The notes beneath the pieces were generated by a model, which searched no databases, was not told the DNA's origin, and saw only the letters and a list, made by a program, of their open reading frames with translations. Positions 1-10,982 of a stretch of DNA of 64,000 bases are shown one piece after another (position 1 is the stretch's first letter; every line of letters starts with the position of its first letter). Position numbers and translations under genes: made by a program. The DNA is from Takakia lepidozioides (lineage: Eukaryota; Streptophyta; Takakiopsida; Takakiales; Takakiaceae). Where the stretch lies: NCBI GenBank assembly GCA_030704615.1, contig CM060732.1:38979053-39043052 (forward strand), given 5' to 3'.

Positions 1-29
1 ATGGTGGATGGAGAATTAAAGAATTTGAT

Positions 30-850
30 GTGAATCAAATTCCTTGTGAAACTGAGAAGGAAAGATTGTCCAAACGATTCTTCCAGAGGTTTTTGGAATT
101 GCCGGACGGTTGTAAAAAAAACATTCTTAAGAGAGTGCATGATGCTGACCCAGAGTGGGGTCTGGAGAAAGGAGTGATAAAGATTTATCAGGTGGCCTGT
201 AGAGGAAGAGCGCGTTGGTTACCAACATTGGTATATGTGATAGCATTGCTATCCATTAAGCGAGTAGAGTTTGAAGGCTGGGAGGAAAGAAAAGTGAATG
301 TTTATACTCATATGCATGAAGAGCTTGTACTGGTAAAGAATTAGATTCCAAAGGATATTTTGTGGATCAAACTCACACCAAGAACAGCTTTTCACTTGTT
401 TGCCATATGGTTATATGGTAACGGAGACTTCAAGTATAACCAAGAGTGCATTGAAGCTTGAAAGAAACCCAGGCATATACGAGAGATATTACAGAAGAGA
501 GTTTTGGTTACTGCCACATTAAAAGAAATGAAAGACATGGGACATGAGTGATGAAAGAGAAGCTAGACGCCAGAGATATTCAGCAAAAGAGAAAGCTATC
601 TGAAAGCTAATTATCCATATATTTGGGAGAGAGGAATAGACATAGGGGAATCATCTGGACCTCTCACGCCATTAATCAAAGAGTACATCACCCATACCAG
701 AAGAACTAGAGTTGAATGACACTCCTTCTGTTTCTTTGCAAGAAAGATTAAGGGAATTGGTACGAGAAGAAGATCAATCACGAGGTGAAAGATCTGAGGT
801 ACATCCCTCGATAAAAGATTTGACAGAAATCTTTGATAAGAGTTGGCATT
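30..850 (+). pseudogene. A1 Gag N-terminal extension, broken
   Basis: An open frame from 30 to 344 starts MNQIPCETEKERLSK and is followed by further short frames up to about 850. The same segment occurs in A2 from 38862. It ends at a TAG (342-344) where A2 has TGG. Further on, both copies share a TAA soon after CCACAT (about 520 here), so this 5' region is either out of frame with Gag proper in both copies or decayed before they split. I recognise no domain. The sequence is rich in charged residues and has no signal peptide. It could be an untranslated or separately translated leader rather than part of Gag. Confidence 0.5.
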
Positions 851-967
851 GAACACCAAAAGCAGGAACTCCAGTTTCTGAAGCGGAAGGTGAAGAAGGA
901 GGAGAGGATGTGGCAGAGCCAACGGAGAGTTCAGACTCTCCAACACCATTGCAGTTGAGTTACATGA

Positions 968-2107
968 GTGAAGAAGAAAACCCAAGGGCAGAACTTGGAG
1001 ATGAAAACAGAGAGAAGAAATTGGAAGAGGAAGAAATATGAAGAAGTAGACCCAACAGCTGAGGTTGAGACTACAACCAGGACATCCCAACCCGTTGGAC
1101 CTGGATCAAGTGGAGCACTTGGATCACAGGCCAACGAAGGTGTCGGCTCAGGGGGATCAGGCGGGCTGCCTGGATCTGGCTCTGGGGGGACAGGGAGTGT
1201 GGGAAATAGTGCAACTGAAGCTAGGAATACTGTGAATATCGTGGGGCCGGAAGCAGGGAGTGCTCAAGGGCCACCACTTGGTGGAAGATCCACCACAAAA
1301 ACAACAGGTCCAGAAGGACCAGCACCAGCAAGGGTGCCAGCACCTGTCAGTGGGCAGAAGGTAGGGCCACAGATGGCGTTACAACCAACACGGGCAAAAC
1401 CACCTTTTCCAATATATTCAGGAAAAGGGGATCCTGATGTACACATTAGCCAATTTGAGCACATGTGTATAGTGAACAATGAGAATGGCGATGATGCCAA
1501 GATGAGACTGTTTCCGTGTTCACTTATAAAGAAAGCAAGTGAATGGTATGCAAGATTCCCTGATAATCATTTCCTAACCTGGAATGGCTTGAATATAGCA
1601 TTTCGAAATAGGTTCAGGACAAGTAAAACTGAGGATGAAGTGTATGGAAGTTTACAACAGTTAAAGCAAAAGAAGCATGAAACTGTTGAGGAGTATATGG
1701 AAAAGATGGAATTGATGATGAAAAAGCTGGCTGCAGTACCAGCACCCGGTTTACAGAAGACTTGGTTTGTGAGTGGACTAAGACCAGAGTTGCAAAAGAA
1801 AGTGGATATGTTACCCCATAATATAGTGGAGGAGGCATTTGAAACTGCAAACAGAATTGAGCAATTGGGAATGCTCAGGAGAGAGAAAAAGGATGATGAA
1901 GACTCTGAGGAGGAGTCAGATGAAGAAGAAGAGCAAGAACTAAAAAGGAAGAGTAAGAGAAAGGAGAAGTTGAAGAGGGATAATTATGAAAAAAGATTGG
2001 AAGAAATCTTGAAGAAATATGCCACAGAGGCTGCAACACATTGGAGGAAGGGTGTATGTGTGCAAAGTGCCAAAATGAAGGCCATACCACCACAGAATGC
2101 CACATGA
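968..2107 (+). pseudogene. A1 Gag, capsid part, frameshifted near its end
   Basis: The first ~130 residues are a Gly/Ser/Pro/Thr-rich low-complexity stretch. From about residue 155 follows a retrotransposon Gag core (YSGKGDPDVHISQFEHMC ... ASEWYARFPDNHFLTWNGL ... ETVEEYMEKMELMMKKL), which forms the particle shell in such elements. An acidic/basic segment precedes the nucleocapsid. One base is missing near 2050 compared with A2 (GGTGTATGTGTG here, GGTGTATGGTGTG there), so this frame ends at 2107 and the zinc knuckles continue in the frame starting at 2041. Confidence 0.85.
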
Positions 2108-3219
2108 AGGAGAAACATTGTACTATCTGTAAAATGGATAACCATTCTACTGAGAATTGTTACTACAACAGAAGGACAGCTGCAAGAGAACCTAGGCAAG
2201 TAAGGGTGCATCAGGTGCAGCCCCAGCCAAGAAGAAACAATGATCAGGACCACTATGGTAGGTCTGGTGGTTATAACAATGGCATGGAAGGGAGAGGTAA
2301 TTCAAGAGGAAATTATCAGGGAAATTCCAGAGGCAACTATCAGGGTAATCCAAGGGGGAATTACCAGCCCGGGAATCAGGATTACAGAAATAATCCAAGA
2401 GCAGACCAAGGGCGAGGACCCAATGGTGAAGAACTATGTTACTATTGTAATCAACCAGGACATCGCAAGGCAGCCTGTTCATTCTGGATAAGACACCAGA
2501 ATGAGATGAGAGCTCCTGTGAATGAGGGCCCAGTGGTGGCAGCTCACATGGTTAGGCCATGTGTTGTACCAGAAGTAAGTACAATGATAGTAACTAGAAG
2601 CAAAGCTAAATTAATACCTCCGGTAGTTGAGGAAGATGATGATAATGAAGGTGGCAGTGATATACCTGAAGATGATGGGGCTTGGAGAGAGGAGAAGGAA
2701 CTGCACAAGGAAGTGGCAGATACCATAAGGAAAATGCAGAAGAGTACTGATATTCCTGTGGCGGATTCCTCTGATTCTGATGGAGAAGAAGAAGGGAGTG
2801 AAGAAGAAAGGAAGAGAGAAGATGCAGACGTGCAAAGTAATGAAGAAACTTTGGCTGAAGTAATATGCCAGACCAAAGCAGAAATTACCATTGGACAGCT
2901 ATTGGCTGTGGCACCTTATTGTAGACACAGGCTGTATCAAGCAATCAATCGAATTGCCCAAGAGACCGGAAACACAGACCTGAACAGCAAGGTGACCAGT
3001 TATACTGTGAAGCCGGAAGGGCAAGAAACAGTCATGGACTTTGATGATTCTATGCCAGTAATCCAATTGAGAATTGGAAGCATAGAACTAACTGATGTAC
3101 TGATAGATAGAGCTTTTGGAGTAAATATCATGACAGACCAATTGAGAAAGAAGCTTGGTCTAAGTAACATGAAACCAGCCCCATTTACAGTAACAATGGC
3201 AGATCAAAGAAGTGTATAG
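2041..3219 (+). pseudogene. A1 Gag nucleocapsid and start of aspartic protease
   Basis: Two adjacent CCHC knuckles open the frame (CAKCQNEGHTTTEC, CTICKMDNHSTENC). A run of RGNYQGN-type repeats follows, then a third knuckle (CYYCNQPGHRKAAC), then a long acidic spacer. The protease begins near 3040 (VIQLRIGS). Its active-site loop reads LIDRAFGVNIM at 3100-3132, where A2 and A3 read LIDGGSGVNIM; the catalytic Asp stays but the Gly-Gly-Ser-Gly loop is gone. The frame stops at a TAG (3217-3219) where A2 has CAG. This copy could not make a working protease. Confidence 0.85.
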
Positions 3220-3222
3220 TCA

Positions 3223-3632
3223 TTGGGAATAATAAGAGGAGTTAAGATACAGATACAGAAGATGATCTTTATGATCACAGTAACTATGTTGAAGGTGGAT
3301 GAAGTCATGGAGGCTTACTCCTTATTATTGGGACGTCCGTGGCTGAAGCAGGCTAGGGTATTCCATGACTGGAATTCTCAGTTATTAACCGTGCATAATG
3401 GGATACACGAGATACAAACTACCACAAAGAAATCTAGTAGAGTACCTGCTACGAGAAGACCTCGAGGAGTCAGAGAGTATGACTGGAGAGAAGGACTGGA
3501 TGAGGAGCAGGAAGCTACTCTGTTTGCTGCACACCCAGAGTGGGAGCAAGTCAGAGATGCGGCTGGAAAGCCTAAGTTGTGTAAGAGGTATCTGTTGTGG
3601 TGTAGTGACAGCAACACCAATTGAAGAGGAAA
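3223..3632 (+). pseudogene. A1 protease, C-terminal part and linker to RT
   Basis: Same frame as the preceding protease, after its stop. It carries LLLGRPWLKQARVFHD, the conserved C-terminal hydrophobic-Gly motif of retroelement proteases, then a basic segment (RRPRGVREYDWR). A2 has the same at 42140-42460. The reading frame is cut at 3632 by the insertion of element B and resumes after 14838. Confidence 0.85.
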
Positions 3633-3636
3633 CCAG
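3633..3636. repeat. Target site duplication of element B, left copy (CCAG)
   Basis: The bases CCAG directly before TGTAGTG are repeated at 14835-14838 directly after CACTACA. A3, which has no insertion here, reads straight through as ACAAGCAGTTACCC, which fixes the empty site. Four bases is one less than the usual gypsy value of five; the fifth base is ambiguous because the LTR end and the target share an A. Confidence 0.8.
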
Positions 3637-5936
3637 TGTAGTGTGAAAAGAAGGGGCGTGAATCCCCTTCTGTGCAAGTCTAGTTGTGCTCCTCCCCAGG
3701 TCAATTGGAGGGAAGGAAAGGAGCTCTCCCTCTCAGGTGATCCAACCTCGTCACTCGGTGTGGGTTTCCCTCACGTCCTTCATGATCAGAGTTCACACAA
3801 TCCTCATCCACGCCGCAGCGGAAGAGAAGACATGGATGGGGAGTCTGTATTGTTTTCACCCGTGGTTCTACTTCTACACGACATCCTCTCCCTGGTACAC
3901 TGCACCAGCCATGTTACCATGCTGTCTTCAGTGATGCAACCAGCCCTACGTCAGTGATGACCACTGCCCTTGTGGGCAGCTCCCTTGGTCAGCAACAAGT
4001 GGAATCCCCTTTGTAATAAGATCACGATTTGGAAGGAGGCAACTCAGATCTGCCATGAGTTGCAGGCCCACCAGTTTTGGCCCTTCATGGGTTCATGCTT
4101 TCTTTATCTTACCGCCCCAATCATCCATTCCTCTCCATCCCTCTTGCTGGTCAGCTCTCTCCCTTTGTCCTTTTCTCTCTCCCTTCTCTTTCTTCAGGGT
4201 GAGTAGGTTCCTCACTCTTTCCACTGTAGCATGTCTATGATGCAATGCAATGCGCATTCAGCCAAGCATCCAGTGCACCCAGCATTGAAATCAACCTTGG
4301 TCACACAAGATATAATCAGCCCCTTTTATCAGTCCCTCTCTTGCCAATGACAGATGCTTCACACTCCTTTTCCCAGGTGTAGCCATTTGCCCAAGACAGC
4401 TCTCAACCCTTCTACAGGTCTCAATTTACACACCCTGACAGCTCTCTTTTTCCCATCAACTGTGAACCTCAGTGGTTCACATGCTGAGAGCACCCTGAGA
4501 ATCAGATCCAAACCCAAACAGATGTTGGTTTTTCTGCCCCATCCACATCATCCCTTCTTGTTGTTTCCAAACAGTTCTATCTAACCTCACTGGTTTCCTC
4601 TACCTACTAAGCTAGTTCCACATTGACTGCAATGTGTCAACATCCCAGGCTAGATTGTTTGTACAAGCTCATGACGTTGAAACAAGAACAAGAATACAAC
4701 AACAGCAACCATTCTGTCCCAGCAACGAATCAACCCTGTTTCCATTCATTTTCCTACTGTACAATGTAACAGCAGGTGCATCCATCTCCAGTCCATCCTG
4801 GTTTGAAGTCCAGTGTCTTCATTCCATTTCCAAAGCTCTTTTTCTTCCTCACATGTCAGTGTCTCTTACTACAAGAGACAGTCCAAACTTCACAAAGCGA
4901 TTTCTAAGTCACCAAAAAACCACTCTTCAAACTTATCTGTCTTATACTCATTGAAGCGGTGGGTCTGCCTGTCAAGAAGGCACCTTGTCCTCTCCCTCGT
5001 CAGCCATTTCCGACGTTTCTTCTTATCGTGATTCCAGTCCTCATTAGGCATGACGGCTCTGCTTCAGCTGCTGGCACATCCTTGTGCCTGCCAACCTCTA
5101 CCCTATCCTTCTACATGTGCATTTTTCCCTATGAAGTGATCTGGTCCTACAGCCCTTAAGACAGAGAGCAGATACAAAACTTAATTATAGATAGCTTAAG
5201 CGCCATACACACCAGAAGGCGGCACCGCTTCCTCTTGCACAGAATGCCAAGCCAGATCCCTTAACGTCGCTCTTTAAGGCAAGCTGATTCCCTTACAAAG
5301 TGATCTGGTCCTAAAGCTCAAAAACAGACAGCAGCTACAAGATTTGATCACAGACAACCTGAGGCGCTATACACACCAGCTGCATTTCTCATCCCCCAAC
5401 ACCTGCTGAGCCGCTCCATCTCCTCATTAATGTGCTCATCAAGACAATGGCGACAGCAGTGGTGCACCGCCCTTATCACAAACCTGATCCCTCAGGTTTG
5501 ATCATTGCTTACGAAGAAGGCGGCACCGCTTCTTCTTGCACAGAAAGCCAAGCAGGAGCTCTTAACATTTCTCTTAAAAGCAAGCTGATACCCTTTGCGT
5601 AGGTGGAACTTTCTCAGATATCCTGTGCTGCCAACACCACTGCAGCAGCTGCGAAAAGATACCCGCACTCTTCCCCTTCGAATTTCACATCCTGCTTCTA
5701 GGGTTCAACATCATGGATGAAAATCATTCATCCTAGGGATGAAAAAGGTGCATGTCATAACTTAGCCATATTTTGTTCTTGGCAGATCAATAGCATAGTC
5801 TTCCATGGAATATACCTCAAGTTATGGACAATTTCCTCCCTTCATTAGCAACGAAGGGCACTCCTTTGTAGTAGTGCCGAAACCTGATGCCAAACAAAAA
5901 ACTTGAAATTTTTACCCCCTGCAAGCTCACACTACA
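3637..5936 (-). repeat. Element B 3' LTR
   Basis: This is a direct repeat of 12526-14834, matching nearly base for base with scattered substitutions and 1-3 nt indels. In element orientation it starts TGTAGTGTGAGC (at 5936) and ends CACACTACA (at 3637). Written on the + strand it is strongly T/C-rich. It contains an internal partial duplication (see 5130-5620). The near-identity of the two LTRs argues for a fairly recent insertion. Short open frames inside it are not supported as genes. Confidence 0.92.
5130..5620 (-). repeat. Internal duplication inside the B 3' LTR
   Basis: The phrase AAGTGATCTGGTCCTA occurs near 5134 and again near 5298. GAAGGCGGCACCGCTTC occurs near 5216 and again near 5517, and CATACACACCAG near 5203 and 5371. 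The LTR therefore holds an imperfect tandem duplication of roughly 165-300 bp. The same arrangement is found in the other LTR at about 14030-14510, so it predates the insertion. Confidence 0.75.
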
Positions 5937-5948
5937 TATGTAAGTGTG

Positions 5949-5960
5949 CCTCCTTTTTTT
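5949..5960 (-). other. Element B polypurine tract
   Basis: On the minus strand the sequence reads AAAAAAAGGAGG about 12 bases before the 3' LTR start. This is the expected place for the plus-strand DNA primer of an LTR retrotransposon. The gap to the LTR is larger than usual. Confidence 0.6.
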
Positions 5961-6213
5961 AAAGTGTCAGGGTCCTCACTGACCACCTTTAACGGCTGAA
6001 CACCTATTGGTGGTATGAAGGGTTTTAAATCCCTCCTACTTCTTACCCATTTCCTTGTCTGCTCCATCTCTCAACCTGCATCTTCGTGCAGCTTTCTCCT
6101 GTCTTGGTTGTGCTTCTGCATCCTGTATCCCAAAAAGTCATAGGGTCCCTCCCATGGAGATGTCATGGAAGACCTCTTTCCAGGCCTCAACATCATTACC
6201 TTGCTGTTCTCCA
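5961..6213 (-). other. Element B, region between integrase and 3' LTR
   Basis: Non-coding or decayed. No motif is recognised here. Confidence 0.4.
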
Positions 6214-7079
6214 TCAACGTGCAGTAGTATGCCCTGTTTGATGCCTTCTTTCATAATCTTTTGCCTGTTGACGCTGCCCTTTCTTCACACTCTTTCGTAG
6301 CTTTGCCTTCATCTCTGTGAGAAGCTGGATTTTCTGCTGCATCATAAGTGTGACCTCTGCTACAGATCCATCAGAATTTACTGGTGTTGTAAGAAAATGT
6401 AACCTGTTGTCAATTCCCAGCCTGGGAATTTCTACCAGTAAGTACCTGAAAAGGTGAGAATCCAGTGGAAGCATGGACACCCATTCTGTAACCAAACAGG
6501 GCCTTATAGAGATTCTGATCCCACTCAGTGTCGTTTCCAACTCCTAGGGTGGTGATGCTCTGTTTGAGAGACTTAATGACCCTTTCCACCATACCGTTAC
6601 ACTGAGGCCAGTAGGGGGCGCTATGCTCCCTCTTTATACCGTATTCGTGGCATGTATCTTCAAAACTCACCTCCCCACTCTGTGCCATTGTCAGTGAGCA
6701 ACGTATGTGGGCAGCTATACCTGTCAATTACTTCTTCCTCAAGAAAGCGGGCAGCAAGGGCTGCTGTATGATCTGCCACTGGTGCAGCTTCTATCCATTT
6801 TGAGAAGTGATCGATTGCCACCAGAAAGTACTGATTGCCCCTGCTGGTTATAGGTAATGTCCTGCCGTGTCAATTGCAACTCTGAAAACACAGATCCACT
6901 ACTGGAATGCTGTGAAGTTTTGAGCTACCTGAGCGCAACACTCCGTTCTGTTTGGCCATCTGACATTTACCACAGCCCTTGAGTAACTTGCCTGATGAGT
7001 TTTGTTCTATCATGCCAGAAATAACGTCGGCATATCTCTTCTTGTGTTCTTCTGACTCCAAAGTGGCCAGTGGCTTCAT
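6214..7079 (-). pseudogene. Element B integrase, fragmented
   Basis: The zinc-binding N-terminal part is at 6870-7079 (EEHKKRYADVISG ... GCGKCQMAKQNG). The core is at 6410-6727, where REHSAPYWPQCNGMVERVIK contains the catalytic Glu (MVER) of the DDE triad and GFSPFQVLTGRN marks the end of the core. The C-terminal part is in another frame at 6214-6540. At least two frame changes separate the pieces. The enzyme would insert the element DNA into the genome; this copy cannot encode it. Confidence 0.8.
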
Positions 7080-7121
7080 GTACTTCAGTGATTATTGCCG
7101 CTCTGTCAGTTCTTGGTGGAA

Positions 7122-7903
7122 CTACCCTTCCATCAAAGTAGACCTCACCTTTGAGATAGGAGTACTGCCTTGCCCGCTCTTGGCTCTCTTGCTCTCCTCT
7201 TTTGTCAGGTAGTCATTGACTTCTCCAAAACATAAGAGGTGCATGACTTCCACATCATCAAGCACATCAGGTTGCCTTTCCTCCTTAACAGCTGCTGTAT
7301 GATGGTCAGAGCTGATGAGAGAGCTTTTCCCCCATCTTTCAGCCTCACGTAATAATGACATCTGAGTAGCTTTGGTGGGTGCGGTCCATGGTACCCAGTC
7401 CCCTTCATCAATCTTGTTGCAAGAAGAAGTGTCTTGTTCTGAACCACTTGTTCCATCACTGTCTGAAGAACAAAACGTCTTGGTGGAACACTCACCCCCC
7501 ATGTTTTCCTTGGCTGGGCATTCTGATGAGGAAGTCACCCGCGTTCTTCTTGTTGTTGGAGTGCTTGTCAAGTGTTGAAGGAATGGTGTCTCTTGCAAGC
7601 TTCCCTTTTCATTGTTCGATCTCTCTTCCACAAGTTCACAGGCTGGATGTACCTCGCTTAGCTTCTTATCACGAGCACGAGATCCTCGGGTAATCACATG
7701 GATGGTGGGACAAGAGGGCATCAGATGCTCCTTTCCTTGTTGCTGATTGCAGTAGCCTCTATCCTTCCTGCACCCTTATCCTTCCAAATACCCTCCCTCA
7801 CCAGATTGACAGAGCTTGATTGATCAATACCCTTTCCTTGTTTTTTTTTTTTAGCAAAAATCTGTGCAGCAAAAGTCACCCTCTTTCCTTCTCCATCTGG
7901 CAT
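7122..7903 (-). pseudogene. Element B spacer between RNase H and integrase
   Basis: An open stretch of about 200 codons (7122-7721), with a shorter one above it (7721-7903), lies between the RNase H and the integrase zinc finger. It is rich in Ser, Thr, Glu and Lys and looks like a flexible linker. I recognise no domain. It may be translated as part of Pol. Confidence 0.4.
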
Positions 7904-8450
7904 TAGCCTGTTTCAGTTCTCCCTTCAATATGCCATGATCCTTGGTCAAACACCATCTGTGGAAGATCTTACTATGCCCGGACACGACTCAAATGAAAAT
8001 CACGCAAAGTAATCTATGCCGATGTGGTGCTCTGATATAAGCCACCAATATGGATCTAGTCTGTTTCAAGAAATGACTTCCCAACGTATTTCTTGAAGTG
8101 CCAAAGGCCCCCATAACACAGCATAGTACTCTTCTCTTTGCCAATCATCTCCCCTTGTTCACTGCTTACCCTACTTGCCTATGAGCTTCTCTCTCAACTC
8201 CTCCTTCCCCTCCTTAAAATGGAAATAACGAAGCATTGATGGCACCCTCTATCCCAGCTAGGTTTAAGAAGATAGGCTCCATCCCTCTTTCTCTTTCTCC
8301 CTTCTCTGTTCTGACTGTACCAAAGTAGAGTATACCTCGATTCCCTCGGTTTCCTCAATGGTGGTCCCCACTGGATACCTGCTTAGTGCATCTACGTTGC
8401 ATGCCTAGCACCTGCTCTGTGAACAATTTTAAACTCAAAATCTTGTAACA

Positions 8451-9823
8451 TCATGATCCATCTACCCCTGCGTCCATAGCGTCACTTACCGTTGCCAACC
8501 ACTCCAGAGGTTTGTGATCAGTCCTGATTACAAAAGGGGTTCCATACAGGTACTGCCGAAAGTGTAATACTCCCCACACCAGGGCATAGCATTCACCTTC
8601 CATAGGGTGATATTTGCGCTGAGCATCAGATAGTACCTTACTAGCGTATGCAATGACCCTCTCCTTTTTATACTCCTTTTGTGACAAACTGCTCCTACTC
8701 CTTTGATGGACCAGTCAACATCTAAGACGAACGGTCTTGAGAAATCTGGTCTTGCCAGGATGGGAGCAGTTACCAACTTCACCTGTAAGGCAGAAAAGGC
8801 GTTTTGTGCCTCTGCACTCCAGATAAACTTCACATCCTTCTTGGTTAGAGTGAACAAGGGTACTGCCACTCCAGCATATCCTTTGACATAGGGCCTATAG
8901 TACCCTGTCATGCCTAAGTAGCTTTTGAGAGCAGTGTGGTTTTTGGGCAAGGGAAACCTTTCAATAGCAGCTATCTTATCTGGATCAGGCCACGTTCCCT
9001 CTTCAGAGATCACATGCCCAAGGAATACCAACTGTAAGTTGGCAAAGTAACACTTGTCCGGATTGAGCCTAAGATTGGCCTTTCTAACCTTGCTCAATAC
9101 TCTCTTTATATGTCCCACGTGATCTCCCCAGTCCTTGCTATGGATATTGACGTCATCTACAAACACCTTAGCGCAATCTTTGATTTCTTCCTTGAGCACT
9201 CTATTCATTGTTCTCTGAAAGGTAGCAGTGGCATTTTTTAGCCCGAATGGCATGACCAGCCATTCATACAATCCCTTCTTTGTGATCACCGCTGTTTTGC
9301 CTATGTCTCGGTCGTCCATTTTGATCTGCCAAAAACCAGATTGTAAATCCAGCGCAGAAAACCACTTGGCTTTCCCCAACTGGTTTAAAACATCCTGAAT
9401 TAATGGCATAGGGTAAGAGTCCCTTCTGGTCAAACGGTTTACTGGCCTAAAATCACCACAAAACCGCTTGGATCCATCCTTTTTTGGTGGAAGGGTAACT
9501 GGACACGACCATTCTGAACTACTCTCTCTCATCTTGCCTTGTGAGATCAAAGTCTCAATTTGTCCTTGGACCTCGTCTTCCTCCCATTCTGATAGGCGGC
9601 TGGGACGACTTCTGCAAGGGGGAAAACCTTGTGTGTCAATTGTGTGTTCTACCTCACTGCAGTATCCCAAGTCAGCCTTGCTAAGAGCAAAGCATTCCTG
9701 GTTTGCTTTCAGCTCTTGCTCAAGCTCTATCCTATGTTCTGGGCCAGTTCTGGGTTGATGTGCAGTCTGGATTTCAGACTTCTCCAACGACTCTCCATTT
9801 CTTCCTCTTGACTGGGTTCCCAA
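8451..9823 (-). pseudogene. Element B reverse transcriptase and RNase H
   Basis: The RT is in one frame from 9823 to 8528. Recognisable blocks are KKDGSKRFCGDFRPVN, SALDLQSGFWQIKMDD, MPFGLKNATATFQR, the catalytic KVFVDDVNIHS (near 9150), NPDKCYFA and GYYRPYVKGY. The RNase H start (FVLDVDWS) follows, with Trp where the family usually has Ala at DAS. The RNase H continues in another frame at 8451-8687 (YASKVLSDAQRKYHPMEGE, then TDHKPLEWL). One frameshift near 8690 separates them. The RT copies element RNA into DNA and RNase H removes the RNA strand. Confidence 0.9.
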
Positions 9824-9987
9824 TTCTTTCCCTCCACCTGGCTTACAGAGTTAGCCATTCTCTGTCGTTCCTCTTGTGTGACAACCTGATTCCAATCATG
9901 GAAGTCATCCTCTATTTCTAGGTTGTTGTTCCCTAGTTCACCATTCCAAGCTTTCTGATAAGCTTCCTGTATTATGGCAGCAGCCAT
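9727..9987 (-). pseudogene. Element B linker between protease and RT
   Basis: A short frame of 86 codons, rich in Glu, Gln and Asn, leads into the RT frame, which begins in a different frame and overlaps it. It starts 5 bases after the protease stop. It is probably the natural Pol N-terminal region, displaced by a frameshift. No domain is recognised. Confidence 0.45.
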
Positions 9988-9991
9988 GCTC

Positions 9992-10720
9992 TTATGGGTC
10001 TCTTTCCTGAAGGAGTTCAGACATCCCTTGGTCCTCGAACAAGTCCTCCCCTAGGTTGACATCGTCTATTATTTCCTCAACATCCCTCAGTGCTGTTTCT
10101 ACCTCCTTACTCTCCTCAGAGCCTCCCATCTCCTCATCTTTATCAGATTTAGAGGTGTCAGAACCTGAGGATGCTTCCTCCGTGTCCTCATATTCTTCCT
10201 CTGGTTTTCTTTTCTTCTCCCACAAGCCTAGGTACTGTTCATCTGACGTCAGGGTTAGGACATTACCTGCTGACGTACTGCTTGCATATCTCATTCTACT
10301 CTCGACCCCTCTATGGTAGGCTGTTTTGGTAACTGCAGGCTCATTATAATTGATGGTGTGCAAAGGGAAGTGAGCAAAATCCTTTCCTGGCCCATAGCGT
10401 ACGCGAATTGTTTCAGCTTCGGTGTCCACTACAGCGCCAAACTTTTTGAGAAAGTCCAATCCCAGCAGCATGTGATATGTATCCGTGTTCACCACCATAA
10501 AGGACAAACGATTGGTCAGTTCTCCTACTTTGACCTTGATGTCCTCAAGTCTGCCCATTGCAGTCTCAAGAGCACCTGAGGCTACTCTGTAATTCACATC
10601 CTTACTAGTAATGACAGACCCCATCAAACCAAGATCCCTGACTGTACTAGCTGATATTACAGAAAGCATGGCACCAGTGTCAATCTGGCCTAATACTTGG
10701 TAATCTCCCATTGTAATCAT
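9992..10720 (-). CDS. Element B aspartic protease
   Basis: This open frame of 242 codons has the retroelement protease motif QIDTGAMLSVIS near its start and MLLGLDFLKKFGAVVD about 70 residues later, the normal spacing. The C-terminal ~90 residues are acidic and Ser-rich. The enzyme cuts the Gag-Pol polyprotein. The frame itself is intact, but its expression as part of Gag-Pol would need the frames on either side, which are shifted. Confidence 0.8.
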   Translation of the reverse strand: MITMGDYQVLGQIDTGAMLSVISASTVRDLGLMGSVITSKDVNYRVASGALETAMGRLEDIKVKVGELTNRLSFMVVNTDTYHMLLGLDFLKKFGAVVDTEAETIRVRYGPGKDFAHFPLHTINYNEPAVTKTAYHRGVESRMRYASSTSAGNVLTLTSDEQYLGLWEKKRKPEEEYEDTEEASSGSDTSKSDKDEEMGGSEESKEVETALRDVEEIIDDVNLGEDLFEDQGMSELLQERDP

Positions 10721-10959
10721 TACATGAAGCGCTTTACCTTACCAGTATAAGCATACGAGATCGTGGGCTCAGCGTGTGCTGAGTACAAAGGCCTTGGTAC
10801 ATCCTTCACAACTTCTACACTGTGAGTTGTCTCCCTTTGTTGGACCATTGCTCTTTCCACCACTTTGACCAGCCCTTTCAATTTGTCTAGCTCTCCGGGC
10901 ACAGTCATGATCAGGTCCATGGGCGACAACGATATTCTCCCTTTGTAGAAGTGGTTCAA
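10720..10959 (-). pseudogene. Element B Gag-protease junction, out of frame
   Basis: This is a 79-codon frame between the Gag stop and the protease. It shares one base with the protease frame (ATGA-type overlap at 10720). It contains PMDLIMTVPGELDKLKGLVK and no recognisable domain. The arrangement could be a natural frame change between Gag and Pol or a deletion. Confidence 0.4.
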
Positions 10960-10982
10960 GATTCTGGATTTCGTACCTCCTT

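Noticed and set aside
3643-5159. Plus-strand open frames in the B LTRs (also 12366-13931)
   Set aside because: They lie in T/C-rich LTR sequence, opposite to the element's own direction, and are only open because of composition.
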